This document shows positions 35,242 to 42,793 of a DNA stretch of 64,000 nt, in pieces; position 1 is the first letter of the stretch; every line of letters starts with the position of its first letter. Location: assembly GCF_900205965.1 (NCBI RefSeq), contig NZ_OAOF01000008.1, forward strand, positions 1 to 64,000, in the 5' to 3' direction. A program made the position numbers and the translations under genes. The stretch comes from Lacrimispora amygdalina. Lineage in GTDB: Bacteria > Bacillota > Clostridia > Lachnospirales > Lachnospiraceae. The notes under the pieces are model-generated. The model saw only the letters and a program-made list of their open reading frames with translations. It made no database searches and was not told the origin of the DNA.

Positions 35242-36015
35242 TTAATTTTCTCTGTTGTCGTAGATCCGGAACATTATATAAATGCATATAAATGCCTCGA
35301 GCAGAAGTACAAAAAAACAAATGGGTGTAGATGCAAAATATTGGCTAAAGCGCTTATAAAAAGCAGTTTGTATATCTCCGGCTGGTTTATAAAACTGATA
35401 TAACCATCGAAATATCATTGGGACAGGCATTAAAGTACCGGCATTCAATCCAATAGGCTGCATCATTATTGCATCGCTGAAATGCATTACATAGTTTGTA
35501 AGGGTGTAAAAGAAAACTATGATAATAGAGAGCAAATAGCTTTTATTAAACCAGATAACCAAAACAATACATGGAAGGGCGGCAGCCCATATCAGTATAC
35601 CTGTAGACACAGTCAGAAAAAATTGAAAAAAAGGGTCAACAATTGGAATGTTTTTAATGACGGCAATTACCGTACTGACAGCAAAACCAGTAATCTGAAA
35701 TGTAATTGAAAAAAGCAATAAAACCAACAGCTTTACAATCACCAACTTTTTTGGTGGTATAGGAATACAAAGTAGATTTTTAAGAGTGTTATTATCCTGC
35801 TCCACAAAAAAAAGATTAGCGGCCAGAATGATGAGCATAGGCATTAAAAGTAAAAAAGCATTGTCTTCCCTCACACCGGATTGTATACTTGCAAAATTAA
35901 ATTCTGATAACAGTGCAGAATTAAAAACAGGAAAAATTAATGCAGCCAGTATACCAAATAAAAAGATTTTTCTTCTTTTAAATTTGATAAACTCTGCATA
36001 AAGAAGATTAGGCAA
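35242..36015 (-). CDS. Lantibiotic-immunity-type ABC permease (LanE-like)
   Basis: About 257 residues with six membrane helices and the same layout as the following permease (LYAEFIKFKRRKIFLFGILA; VEQDNNTLKNLLCIPIPPKK), so the two are old duplicates forming a heterodimer. I prefer TTG 36,015, which has AGGAGG 8 bases upstream; GTG 36,024 overlaps that site itself. The start overlaps the end of the ATPase gene, indicating translational coupling. Confidence 0.83.
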   Translation of the reverse strand: MPNLLYAEFIKFKRRKIFLFGILAALIFPVFNSALLSEFNFASIQSGVREDNAFLLLMPMLIILAANLFFVEQDNNTLKNLLCIPIPPKKLVIVKLLVLLLFSITFQITGFAVSTVIAVIKNIPIVDPFFQFFLTVSTGILIWAAALPCIVLVIWFNKSYLLSIIIVFFYTLTNYVMHFSDAIMMQPIGLNAGTLMPVPMIFRWLYQFYKPAGDIQTAFYKRFSQYFASTPICFFVLLLEAFICIYIMFRIYDNREN

Positions 36016-36931
36016 TTCCTTCACCTCCTGTTACACGTTTAAAATAATCTTCCAGTGTATCTTCGCATGTATGCGCTTCAGAGACCTCCAACCCATTCTC
36101 TATGAAAGTTCGGTTTAATAAGGAGACAGATAGATTATCATCATATAGACGAATGCTGTGGTTTCCTTCAACAATAAAGTTTACTGTTTTAAAATTTTTT
36201 TCCAATATTCTGGCGGCCTGGGCCGGATCAGATACCACAAAATTAATATATTTACTATTTTTATCTTCTAATTCAGAAAGACTTTGTTCTTCCAGCAGAA
36301 TACCGTGATCAATAATTCCAATATCGTCTGCCAGCAAAGCAATTTCAGATAGAATATGGCTTGATATTAGAATTGTTTTCTTTTTTACTTCACATAGTTC
36401 ACGTATAAAGGTGCGAACCTCAGCAATTCCTATGGGATCAAGTCCATTGATAGGTTCGTCTAGAATCAGCAGCTCAGGATCATGCATGATAGCGAGAGCA
36501 ATGGCCAGGCGCTGTTTCATGCCAAGTGAATATTGTGAAAACAACTTCCTGTCATTATAAGGTAAACCAACCACTTCTAAAGCACTTTCAATTGCATTGC
36601 GTTTTGAGACTCCTCTGAGAAGCGCATAAATTTTTAGATTTTCAGTTCCTGTTAAATTCGGATAAAATCCGGGCGCTTCTATAAGACTTCCAATTCGTGG
36701 TAATATTTTTCCTTCGTTTCCATATATGTTTTCACCAAATATACTGATTTCTCCAGAAGTGGGATTTGATAAATTTAAGAGCATTTTCATAGTTGTTGTT
36801 TTCCCTGCTCCATTTCTGCCAAGCAAACCGTAGATTCGCCCTTGTTTTACGTGTAGATTCAGGTTATCAACACTTTTTTGCTCTCCATAATGTTTAGAAA
36901 GATTTTTTGTTTCAATAATTAATTCATTCAA
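36008..36931 (-). CDS. Lantibiotic-immunity-type ABC ATPase (LanF-like)
   Basis: 307 residues. Walker A GRNGAGKTTTMKMLL (about 38-52), signature YSLGMKQRLAIA, Walker B LLILDEPINGLDP, then ILISSHILSEI. The C-terminal 90 residues are the usual LanF/BcrA-like extension. It energises export of membrane-active peptides by the two permeases. It is the first gene of the operon, with AGGAGG 12 bases before ATG. Four 11-bp spaced repeats and a TATAAT lie upstream, so expression is probably controlled by the neighbouring response regulator. Confidence 0.9.
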   Translation of the reverse strand: MNELIIETKNLSKHYGEQKSVDNLNLHVKQGRIYGLLGRNGAGKTTTMKMLLNLSNPTSGEISIFGENIYGNEGKILPRIGSLIEAPGFYPNLTGTENLKIYALLRGVSKRNAIESALEVVGLPYNDRKLFSQYSLGMKQRLAIALAIMHDPELLILDEPINGLDPIGIAEVRTFIRELCEVKKKTILISSHILSEIALLADDIGIIDHGILLEEQSLSELEDKNSKYINFVVSDPAQAARILEKNFKTVNFIVEGNHSIRLYDDNLSVSLLNRTFIENGLEVSEAHTCEDTLEDYFKRVTGGEGIA

Positions 36932-36957
36932 ACCGTAAACCTCCTTTTCTTATTGAG

Positions 36958-37013
36958 ATTATACTAACATACCAACCTTGCATTAACCTTGCCTCAACCT
37001 TGCGGGAACCTTG
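36958..37013 (-). promoter_or_regulatory. LanFEG promoter with four 11-bp-spaced CAAGGTT repeats
   Basis: On the minus strand CAAGGTT occurs four times, at 37,007-37,013, 36,996-37,002, 36,985-36,991 and 36,974-36,980. The spacing is exactly 11 bp, one helical turn. A TATAAT (36,958-36,963) follows 10 bases later, with no proper -35. This is the classic form of an OmpR-type activator site, in which dimers line up on one DNA face. The response regulator encoded two genes away is the obvious binder. Confidence 0.78.
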
Positions 37014-37031
37014 TATTTGCCTTATATGTCT

Positions 37032-37955
37032 TTAATTTGCAGCGGGAAAGCGGACTATAAAAATAGTATAATGATTTGGTTCACTCTCCGCTTCAATCAT
37101 ACCATTCATTTTCTCCACAAGCTGCCTGACAATTGACAAACCTAACCCGCTTCCTTTGTCAGAGCGTCCTTTATCACATTTGTACAACCGTTCAAAGATG
37201 TGCTGTAGATCAGCTTCATTAATTCCGATTCCGTTGTCTTTTATCCGGACTACGATATTGGTTTCTTCTTTTTCCATCTGTATCGTTATTATGGAAGCCT
37301 GACTGTGGCTGATAACGTTTTGAACAAGATTGTTTATAATTCGTTCATAACAATCAGGATCTACATTTGTCAAAAAGGGCTTTTCAGGAATCTCTATTTC
37401 AAAATGAATTCGTTTTTCTTCAAATATGGGAACCCAGTTTTTCAAGATATTACGTGTCAGTTCAGCCAGTTCAATTTGCTGCGGATATAAAGTAAATTCG
37501 CTTGAATTTAATTTAAACCAGTCAAATAATACATCAATATAATTTTTTAGGTCATGAGCTTTTAGTCTTGCAGTTTCAATATAGTTTTCATAATCTTCCG
37601 GGGAGGCTACGCCCCTGTGTATCGCATCTAAATACCCGATAAGAGTAGTTAGTGGTGTTCTTACATCATGAGAAAGGCTGGTCATAAGCTGGCGATTCGC
37701 TTCGTCCGCTGTTCTGAACTTATAAATTTGTTCTTCGTAGCTATAAACAATTTCATTTAATTTATAGGAGAGCTCTGCAGTCAGTTCATTGCTGGCAGCC
37801 AGAATTTTTCGGTTGCCATTACCAGACCCAATATCTGATAAAGTCTCTGACATTTCCTGTATCTGTTTTCTGATACTGATTAATTTTGCAAAACTGATTC
37901 CACCAAGAAATAATGATACGCACAGAAGTAAACCTAGGATATATGTCAGTGTCAC
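37032..37955 (-). CDS. Sensor histidine kinase of the resistance module
   Basis: 307 residues from GTG 37,955, with AGGGAGG 6 bases upstream; the frame extends 10 codons further. One membrane helix (about 4-24) has almost no extracellular part, so it resembles intramembrane-sensing or LanK-type kinases rather than loop-sensing BceS. Phospho-acceptor His96 is in SHDVRTPLT; then NNLVQNV (N box), KDNGIG (G1) and GSGLGLSIV (G2). Its gene begins 1 base after the regulator's stop. It probably senses membrane-active peptides (inference) and signals to the LanFEG promoter. Confidence 0.88.
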   Translation of the reverse strand: MTLTYILGLLLCVSLFLGGISFAKLISIRKQIQEMSETLSDIGSGNGNRKILAASNELTAELSYKLNEIVYSYEEQIYKFRTADEANRQLMTSLSHDVRTPLTTLIGYLDAIHRGVASPEDYENYIETARLKAHDLKNYIDVLFDWFKLNSSEFTLYPQQIELAELTRNILKNWVPIFEEKRIHFEIEIPEKPFLTNVDPDCYERIINNLVQNVISHSQASIITIQMEKEETNIVVRIKDNGIGINEADLQHIFERLYKCDKGRSDKGSGLGLSIVRQLVEKMNGMIEAESEPNHYTIFIVRFPAAN

Positions 37956-37956
37956 T

Positions 37957-38652
37957 TTATACCTCCCTGTTAAAACGGTAACCAATTCCTTTTACCGTCT
38001 GAATATACATTGGCGATCCTGAATCTGGTTCTATTTTTTTTCGGAGACGGCTGATAATGGCCATAATATTGCTGTCATCGTATACATAATCTTCACCCCA
38101 GACCTCTTCGTATATCTGCTGTTTGGTTAATATTTTCCCCTGGTTTTTTGCACAATAAAGTAAAATATCAAACTCTTTAGGCGGTAATTCCAATGTGCCA
38201 TTTTTTGTAGTCACACTTCGGTTGTCAATATCAATAATTAATCCTTTATAGCTAAGCGGCTGTGATGTGTCGCCCGTGCTATTAAAACGGGTGTATCTGC
38301 GGATCAGTGAAATGATTCGGGCTATTAATTCCTCCATATTAAAAGGTTTTGTTAAATAGTCATCAGCACCGGAACGGAGACCGAAGATTTTTGATGCGTT
38401 GTCGTTTTTAGACGTCAGCATGAGAACCGGAATGCTGCTTATCTGTCTTATTTTCTCAAGAATCTGAAATCCATCCATTCCAGGTATCATTACATCCAGG
38501 ATTATAAGCTGATACTCCATTTTTTCAAGAAAAGCCAGTCCCTCAAGGCCTGAGTAGCAGTAATCAGCAGTTATATTTTCTTTTGCAACACTCTGCCTGA
38601 TTAAAGAACACAATTCTTTATCATCATCAATTACTAAAATATTATAGTTCAT
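37957..38652 (-). CDS. OmpR-family response regulator of the resistance module
   Basis: 231 residues from the ATG behind AGGGGG. Receiver domain (1-120) with Asp9/10/11, phospho-acceptor Asp53 in ILDVMIPGMD and Lys in YLTKPF. C-terminal winged helix (about 130-228) with LPPKEFDILLYCAKNQGKIL and NIMAIISRLRKKIEPD. OmpR-type proteins bind direct repeats 10-11 bp apart, matching the CAAGGTT array at 36,974-37,013. Order regulator-kinase-array-LanFEG on one strand indicates a self-contained inducible resistance unit, comparable in organisation to Clostridioides difficile CprRK/CprABC. Confidence 0.9.
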   Translation of the reverse strand: MNYNILVIDDDKELCSLIRQSVAKENITADYCYSGLEGLAFLEKMEYQLIILDVMIPGMDGFQILEKIRQISSIPVLMLTSKNDNASKIFGLRSGADDYLTKPFNMEELIARIISLIRRYTRFNSTGDTSQPLSYKGLIIDIDNRSVTTKNGTLELPPKEFDILLYCAKNQGKILTKQQIYEEVWGEDYVYDDSNIMAIISRLRKKIEPDSGSPMYIQTVKGIGYRFNREV

Positions 38653-38869
38653 ATTTAGTCCCCCTAATATTATAATTTTCATTTTTAGTGTAAACTCAGA
38701 AACGAATATTTTCAAGAGAATTAAATTAGATATGAATGTACTTATAAAAATATAAAAGGTTACTGATGATAAATATTCGCTATTTTTTATTAATTATGTT
38801 ATTTTTATAAAAAAAATGTTAAAATGTAATTGCTATATCTAATCAGTTGTTTATTTTAGGGGGGCTAAC

Positions 38870-39595
38870 ATGATTAATATCGCAATTTGTGATGATGACA
38901 ATTTATTCTCAGGTCAGTTGGATACTTTTTTGCATGTAATATCTAAAAATGAATGGAAGAATATTGAAACTGAGATATTCGAAGATGGACAAGAATTAGC
39001 TGATTATGTTACGAAGGGAGAAAAGTATGATTTAATTTTTATGGATATAGAAATGAAAGTAGAAGATGGATTATCAGCTGCTAAGAGAATTAGAAAAATT
39101 GATAAAAATGTTCTGATTGTATATGTTACCAGTCACGAGATCTATATGAAGCAGTCTTTTGATATGAGGCCTTTTCGCTTTCTCACAAAGCCTATTGATA
39201 ATGAAATTCTTAAGAAATGTTTTTTTGAAGCATGTGAAGAAATTGAAACAAACAATTATTATTTCAAATTTCGATATCAAAGAATAAACTGGAAAATTCC
39301 TGTAAAAGATATTTTGTATTTCGAGAGTCAAAAGCGAAAAGTAAGAATAATAACCCAAAATGGTTATTATATAATGTATGAAAAAATGAATGAGATAGAA
39401 AAAATGATAACAAAGGAGAAAATAAATTTCCTAAGAGTGCATCAGTCTTTTCTGGTTAATTACAGGCATATTGAAGGTCTGGCATATGATCGAATAATCA
39501 TGGATAATGGACAGATTATTTCTATAAGCGAAGATAGAAGGAAAATAGTCAGTGAAGAATATTGTATGATTGGAGATGATTTAGATGTTAATTAA
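38870..39595 (+). CDS. LytTR-family response regulator (AgrA-like)
   Basis: 241 residues. Receiver domain with IAICDDDNLFSGQL and phospho-acceptor Asp59 (LIFMDIEMKVEDG). LytTR DNA-binding domain in the last 100 residues (ILYFESQKRKVRIITQNGYY, then FLRVHQSFLVNYRHI). Such regulators usually work with an AgrC-type kinase in peptide quorum sensing or bacteriocin control. The partner gene directly downstream, overlapping by 11 bases, is broken, so this one may be orphaned. It is divergent from the other two-component pair. Confidence 0.9.
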   Translation: MINIAICDDDNLFSGQLDTFLHVISKNEWKNIETEIFEDGQELADYVTKGEKYDLIFMDIEMKVEDGLSAAKRIRKIDKNVLIVYVTSHEIYMKQSFDMRPFRFLTKPIDNEILKKCFFEACEEIETNNYYFKFRYQRINWKIPVKDILYFESQKRKVRIITQNGYYIMYEKMNEIEKMITKEKINFLRVHQSFLVNYRHIEGLAYDRIIMDNGQIISISEDRRKIVSEEYCMIGDDLDVN

Positions 39596-40119
39596 CCAAT
39601 TATATCAATTGACTATAAATATAGCGCTTGCTGTATTTTCGGTATATTTGCTTAATGCATACCTGGAAATATTTCTGGTAATTAATACAAATAGAAATAA
39701 AGTCTTAATATCGAATTTAATATTTGGAGTATGGCAGTTGTCTATAAACAAATTAATTATTTTACCTCAAACTATTAACATTATAATCTCGATATTAATG
39801 ACTATATTAGTTGCTTCACTTGCTTTTAAGGATAACTATTGGAAAAAAATAATTTTTAGCCTATTATTTAATGCAGTTGCTGCTGATGATTGCACCAGTT
39901 CCAACTATAAACAGACAAATAGATATTTTAGAAAGTAAGTACCTGACTAAAAAAATAAAATTTATTTTTTTACTGATTGTATTAGTAAATGTGATTTTAA
40001 CTTTTCTCTCTTATGTAAATTATATTTCATTAATAGCAATGACTATGATAGTTGTTTTACTCTCGGCTATTGCAGGAAAGATAAAATATCACTATGAAGT
40101 GAGTAAAAATAAAATCTGA
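39585..40119 (+). pseudogene. AgrC-like membrane sensor kinase remnant
   Basis: Two overlapping frames, 39,585-39,938 and 39,871-40,119. Together they encode six hydrophobic segments, like the sensor half of GHKL/AgrC-type kinases (LINQLYQLTINIALAVFSVY; later SKYLTKKIKFIFLLIVLVNV). The frame must shift near 39,875-39,930, and the whole GHKL ATPase half (about 200 residues) is missing before the terminator at 40,125. It is therefore dead as a kinase. The start overlaps the LytTR regulator gene as in intact agrA-agrC-like pairs. Confidence 0.65.
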
Positions 40120-40124
40120 TGATT

Positions 40125-40173
40125 ACCCTAATAGTTTAACACAGAATCTTTTTCTGTGTCTTACTATTAGGGT
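40125..40173. terminator. Bidirectional terminator at the right edge of the island
   Basis: ACCCTAATAGT (40,125-40,135) pairs with 40,163-40,173, with inner ACACAGA/TCTGTGT extending the stem. It separates the AgrC remnant from convergent dpaB. Confidence 0.85.
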
Positions 40174-40189
40174 ATATTTTAGTTGTTTT

Positions 40190-40768
40190 TTAAATAATTA
40201 CCGGCTGAATCTGTTTCCCCTCCAGCGCATATTCCAGTGTCTTACAGATCATATCTGTGCGGGCAATCATGGAATTTGGTTTTTTAACCGGATTATCCTG
40301 GCCAAAGGGAACAAAATAAATATTTTTCACATTGTAAAGAGTACCGATATTTTTAAAATTCATACCAAGTGCATCATTGGTGGAAAGGGAGATAACAAGA
40401 GGCTTTTCATTTCTTAAATGAGCTTTTGCAGCCATAAGGACCGGAGTGTCGGTAATTCCATTGGCCAGCTTTGCAAGTGTGTTGCCTGTGCAGGGAGCAA
40501 TAAGAAGGATATCCAGATATCCTTTGGGACCAATGGGTTCTGCTTCTTCCAGCCGCAGTATGGGCTGGTTACCGGCGATCTTCGTAATCCGGTCAATAAA
40601 TTCTTTTGTGCTGCCAAACCGGGAATCAGTGGTTTGGACGTTGGAAGAAAAAATAGGATAGATATCTGCACCTTCATCCGCAAGGACTTTTATTTCTTCT
40701 TCTATTTTGTCAAAAGTACAAAAGGACCCGGTAATCGCCAGGCCTACTTTCTTTCCTTCCAGTTTCAT
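40190..40768 (-). CDS. dpaB: Dipicolinate synthase subunit B
   Basis: 192 residues of the flavoprotein (UbiX/SpoVFB-like) family: VGLAITGSFCTFDKIEEEI at the start, the flavin-site loop LLIAPCTGNTLAKLANGITD and the end NSMIARTDMI. With DpaA it oxidises the DapA product to dipicolinic acid in the mother cell, for loading into the spore core. It follows dpaA by 15 bases. Its presence marks an endospore former. Confidence 0.93.
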   Translation of the reverse strand: MKLEGKKVGLAITGSFCTFDKIEEEIKVLADEGADIYPIFSSNVQTTDSRFGSTKEFIDRITKIAGNQPILRLEEAEPIGPKGYLDILLIAPCTGNTLAKLANGITDTPVLMAAKAHLRNEKPLVISLSTNDALGMNFKNIGTLYNVKNIYFVPFGQDNPVKKPNSMIARTDMICKTLEYALEGKQIQPVII

Positions 40769-40783
40769 AAAATACTCCTTTGC

Positions 40784-41626
40784 CTAAACAGTTTCAGATA
40801 AACAGGTGAGAATCGCTTCATACAGAATTTTCGCCGAGGTTTCGGGAGCATAGATTCCAGGGAGACCGAGACAAAGTTTTGCACGGATTCCCTGCTGACT
40901 GCAGGCATCAAAGTCCACACCGCCAGGGGCGGAAGCAATATCAATAATGGTTGCTGTCCGCGCTGTTAAAGAAACCAGTTCTTCAGGGATAACCAGCGCG
41001 GGTATGGTATTGAAGATATAGTCATATTTTCCAATTTCCTTTTCTAAATCACGAAGCAAAACAGTCTGAAAACCCATGGCTGAAGCGAGAGCCAGCTGGT
41101 TTGCTTTTCTTCCCGCAATGGTAATTGTTAAATCAAGCCCCTTTAGTTTCAGCGCCAGTGTCCTGGCACATCTTCCAAAGCCTGTAATCAGGCATTTGCT
41201 TTGATGGAGACATCCTGGGCTTAACCGAATCGCCTCAGCAATTGCGCCTTCTGCAGTTGCAATGGTGTTTTTTATGGTGACATCTTCCATATCCATATAG
41301 TCAAAGCAGCCAATTTCATTTTTTCTGGCATATTCTTTTACGTAAGACGGAATGCCACCTCCAAACAGGATATGATTAGAGGTGAGATGGCTTAAGAGAT
41401 CGCCAATTCCAAGGTCACTTATAACATGCTCAGAAGACAGGCTGATTTTATCCCTGGTAAATGGTATAGGGCAGAGAATAATATTGCAGTTTTCCATGGC
41501 TTCCTTCAGAGAGAAGTCCGGATCGTCTCCGCCGGAATGAAGAACATTAAAAAAGCCGTTTTCAGATAAAATGCGGCTTAAATAAAGCTGTCTTGAGTCG
41601 CCGCCTAATAGAAGAAATTTATACAT
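40784..41626 (-). CDS. dpaA: Dipicolinate synthase subunit A
   Basis: 280 residues. An N-terminal part (about 1-125) with LLLGGDSRQLYLSRIL is followed by a Rossmann NAD(P)-binding domain with CLITGFGRCARTLALKL (about 145-161) and the catalytic-region motif IIDIASAPGGVDFD. It is the oxidoreductase subunit of dipicolinate synthase. Transcription is normally mother-cell specific; I could not find a convincing sigma-K/E promoter. Divergent from dapA, whose product it consumes. Confidence 0.93.
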   Translation of the reverse strand: MYKFLLLGGDSRQLYLSRILSENGFFNVLHSGGDDPDFSLKEAMENCNIILCPIPFTRDKISLSSEHVISDLGIGDLLSHLTSNHILFGGGIPSYVKEYARKNEIGCFDYMDMEDVTIKNTIATAEGAIAEAIRLSPGCLHQSKCLITGFGRCARTLALKLKGLDLTITIAGRKANQLALASAMGFQTVLLRDLEKEIGKYDYIFNTIPALVIPEELVSLTARTATIIDIASAPGGVDFDACSQQGIRAKLCLGLPGIYAPETSAKILYEAILTCLSETV

Positions 41627-41746
41627 ACGGTCATCACTCCTTATACTGGTTTATATGATTGAAAAAAATGTTTTGTGTATGGTACCAACCCGGAATGTTT
41701 GTCATATTTGTGTTAGTATGAACCTATTTTTTAGGAATGAGTGTCT

Positions 41747-42643
41747 ATGAATAATGGGATTTTTAAAGGCTCTGCTGCAGCCATTGTTACCCCCATGGAT
41801 AAACAAGGCAGTCTGGACCTTACAGCAATGGAACGGCTGCTGAAATTTCAGCTGGAAAATGGTACAGATGCGATTTTAGTAAACGGAACAACAGGTGAAT
41901 CCTCGACTCTGCAGGAAAAGGAAAAGCTGGAACTGCTGGAATTTGTGATACATTATGTAAATCACAGGGTTCCGGTTATTATGGGAACAGGAAGCAATTC
42001 AACGTCCTGTTCCATCCAGCTTTCCAGAAAGGCACAATCATTGGGTGCATCGGCGCTTTTGCTGGTTACACCGTACTATAATAAGACATCCCAGCACGGA
42101 CTGGTGGAGCATTTTAATACCATAGCGGACCGCGTTGATATACCGGTGATCTTATACAACGTCCCCACGCGTACAGGAGTTAATATTGAACCGGAAACTT
42201 ATTTAAAGCTTTCAGAACATCCCAACATCAGGGCCGTAAAGGAGGCTGGAGGAAATATCTCCCACATTGCAAAAACTGCAGCTCTCTGCGGGGACCGGCT
42301 GGACCTGTATTCCGGAAATGATGATCAGACGGTACCGGTTATGTCTCTTGGAGGAAAGGGTGTGATTTCCGTTCTGGCAAATATCATGCCTTATGAGATG
42401 CATACCATGTGTGAGCTGTTTTTTAAGGGAGAGATCAAGAAAAGCAGGGATATGCAGCTGGAACTGCTGCGGATTATGAATGCCATGTTTATGGATGTGA
42501 ACCCTGTTCCGGTAAAAGCTGCCTTATCCATACTGGGATTGTGTGAGGAAAAGTACAGGCTGCCTCTGGTTCCGTTAAAAGAATCGGATAAAGAAAAACT
42601 GAAAAATATTATGGATTTATATTTTCCAATGCAGACATTATAA
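41747..42643 (+). CDS. dapA: 4-hydroxy-tetrahydrodipicolinate synthase
   Basis: 298 residues from the ATG (a GTG two codons earlier is the alternative, closer to AGGA). It condenses pyruvate with aspartate semialdehyde, feeding both lysine/peptidoglycan and dipicolinate synthesis. Schiff-base Lys165 (AVKEAGGN), Tyr137 in LYNVPTRTG and the NGTTGESSTL loop are visible. Its place, 115 bases from divergent dpaAB, suggests a copy that serves sporulation, although a general role is equally possible. Confidence 0.93.
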   Translation: MNNGIFKGSAAAIVTPMDKQGSLDLTAMERLLKFQLENGTDAILVNGTTGESSTLQEKEKLELLEFVIHYVNHRVPVIMGTGSNSTSCSIQLSRKAQSLGASALLLVTPYYNKTSQHGLVEHFNTIADRVDIPVILYNVPTRTGVNIEPETYLKLSEHPNIRAVKEAGGNISHIAKTAALCGDRLDLYSGNDDQTVPVMSLGGKGVISVLANIMPYEMHTMCELFFKGEIKKSRDMQLELLRIMNAMFMDVNPVPVKAALSILGLCEEKYRLPLVPLKESDKEKLKNIMDLYFPMQTL

Positions 42644-42646
42644 AAA

Positions 42647-42685
42647 AAAGCGGGGTGTTTAGTGGGTTTCAAACGACCCCGCTTT
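42647..42685 (+). terminator. Terminator of dapA
   Basis: AAAGCGGGGT (42,647-42,656) pairs with ACCCCGCTTT (42,676-42,685), with GTTT/AAAC extending the stem; CATTTCTTTC follows. Confidence 0.85.
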
Positions 42686-42741
42686 CATTTCTTTCGAATA
42701 TTAAGTAAATTCTTTGTTTTATTAATTGATATTCTTTGCAG

Positions 42742-42770
42742 TTGCTATCCAGAAATCTCCATGCTATATT
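42742..42770 (+). promoter_or_regulatory. Promoter of the chemoreceptor gene
   Basis: -35 TTGCTA (42,742-42,747), 17-bp spacer, -10 TATATT (42,765-42,770), a vegetative rather than flagellar (sigma-D) pattern. Confidence 0.55.
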
Positions 42771-42793
42771 AAGGATAATTATGGGGAGAAAGG

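Noticed and set aside
41627..41746. Sigma-K or sigma-E promoter for dpaAB
   Set aside because: CATACACA-like boxes occur, but no partner -35 at proper spacing, so I do not claim it.
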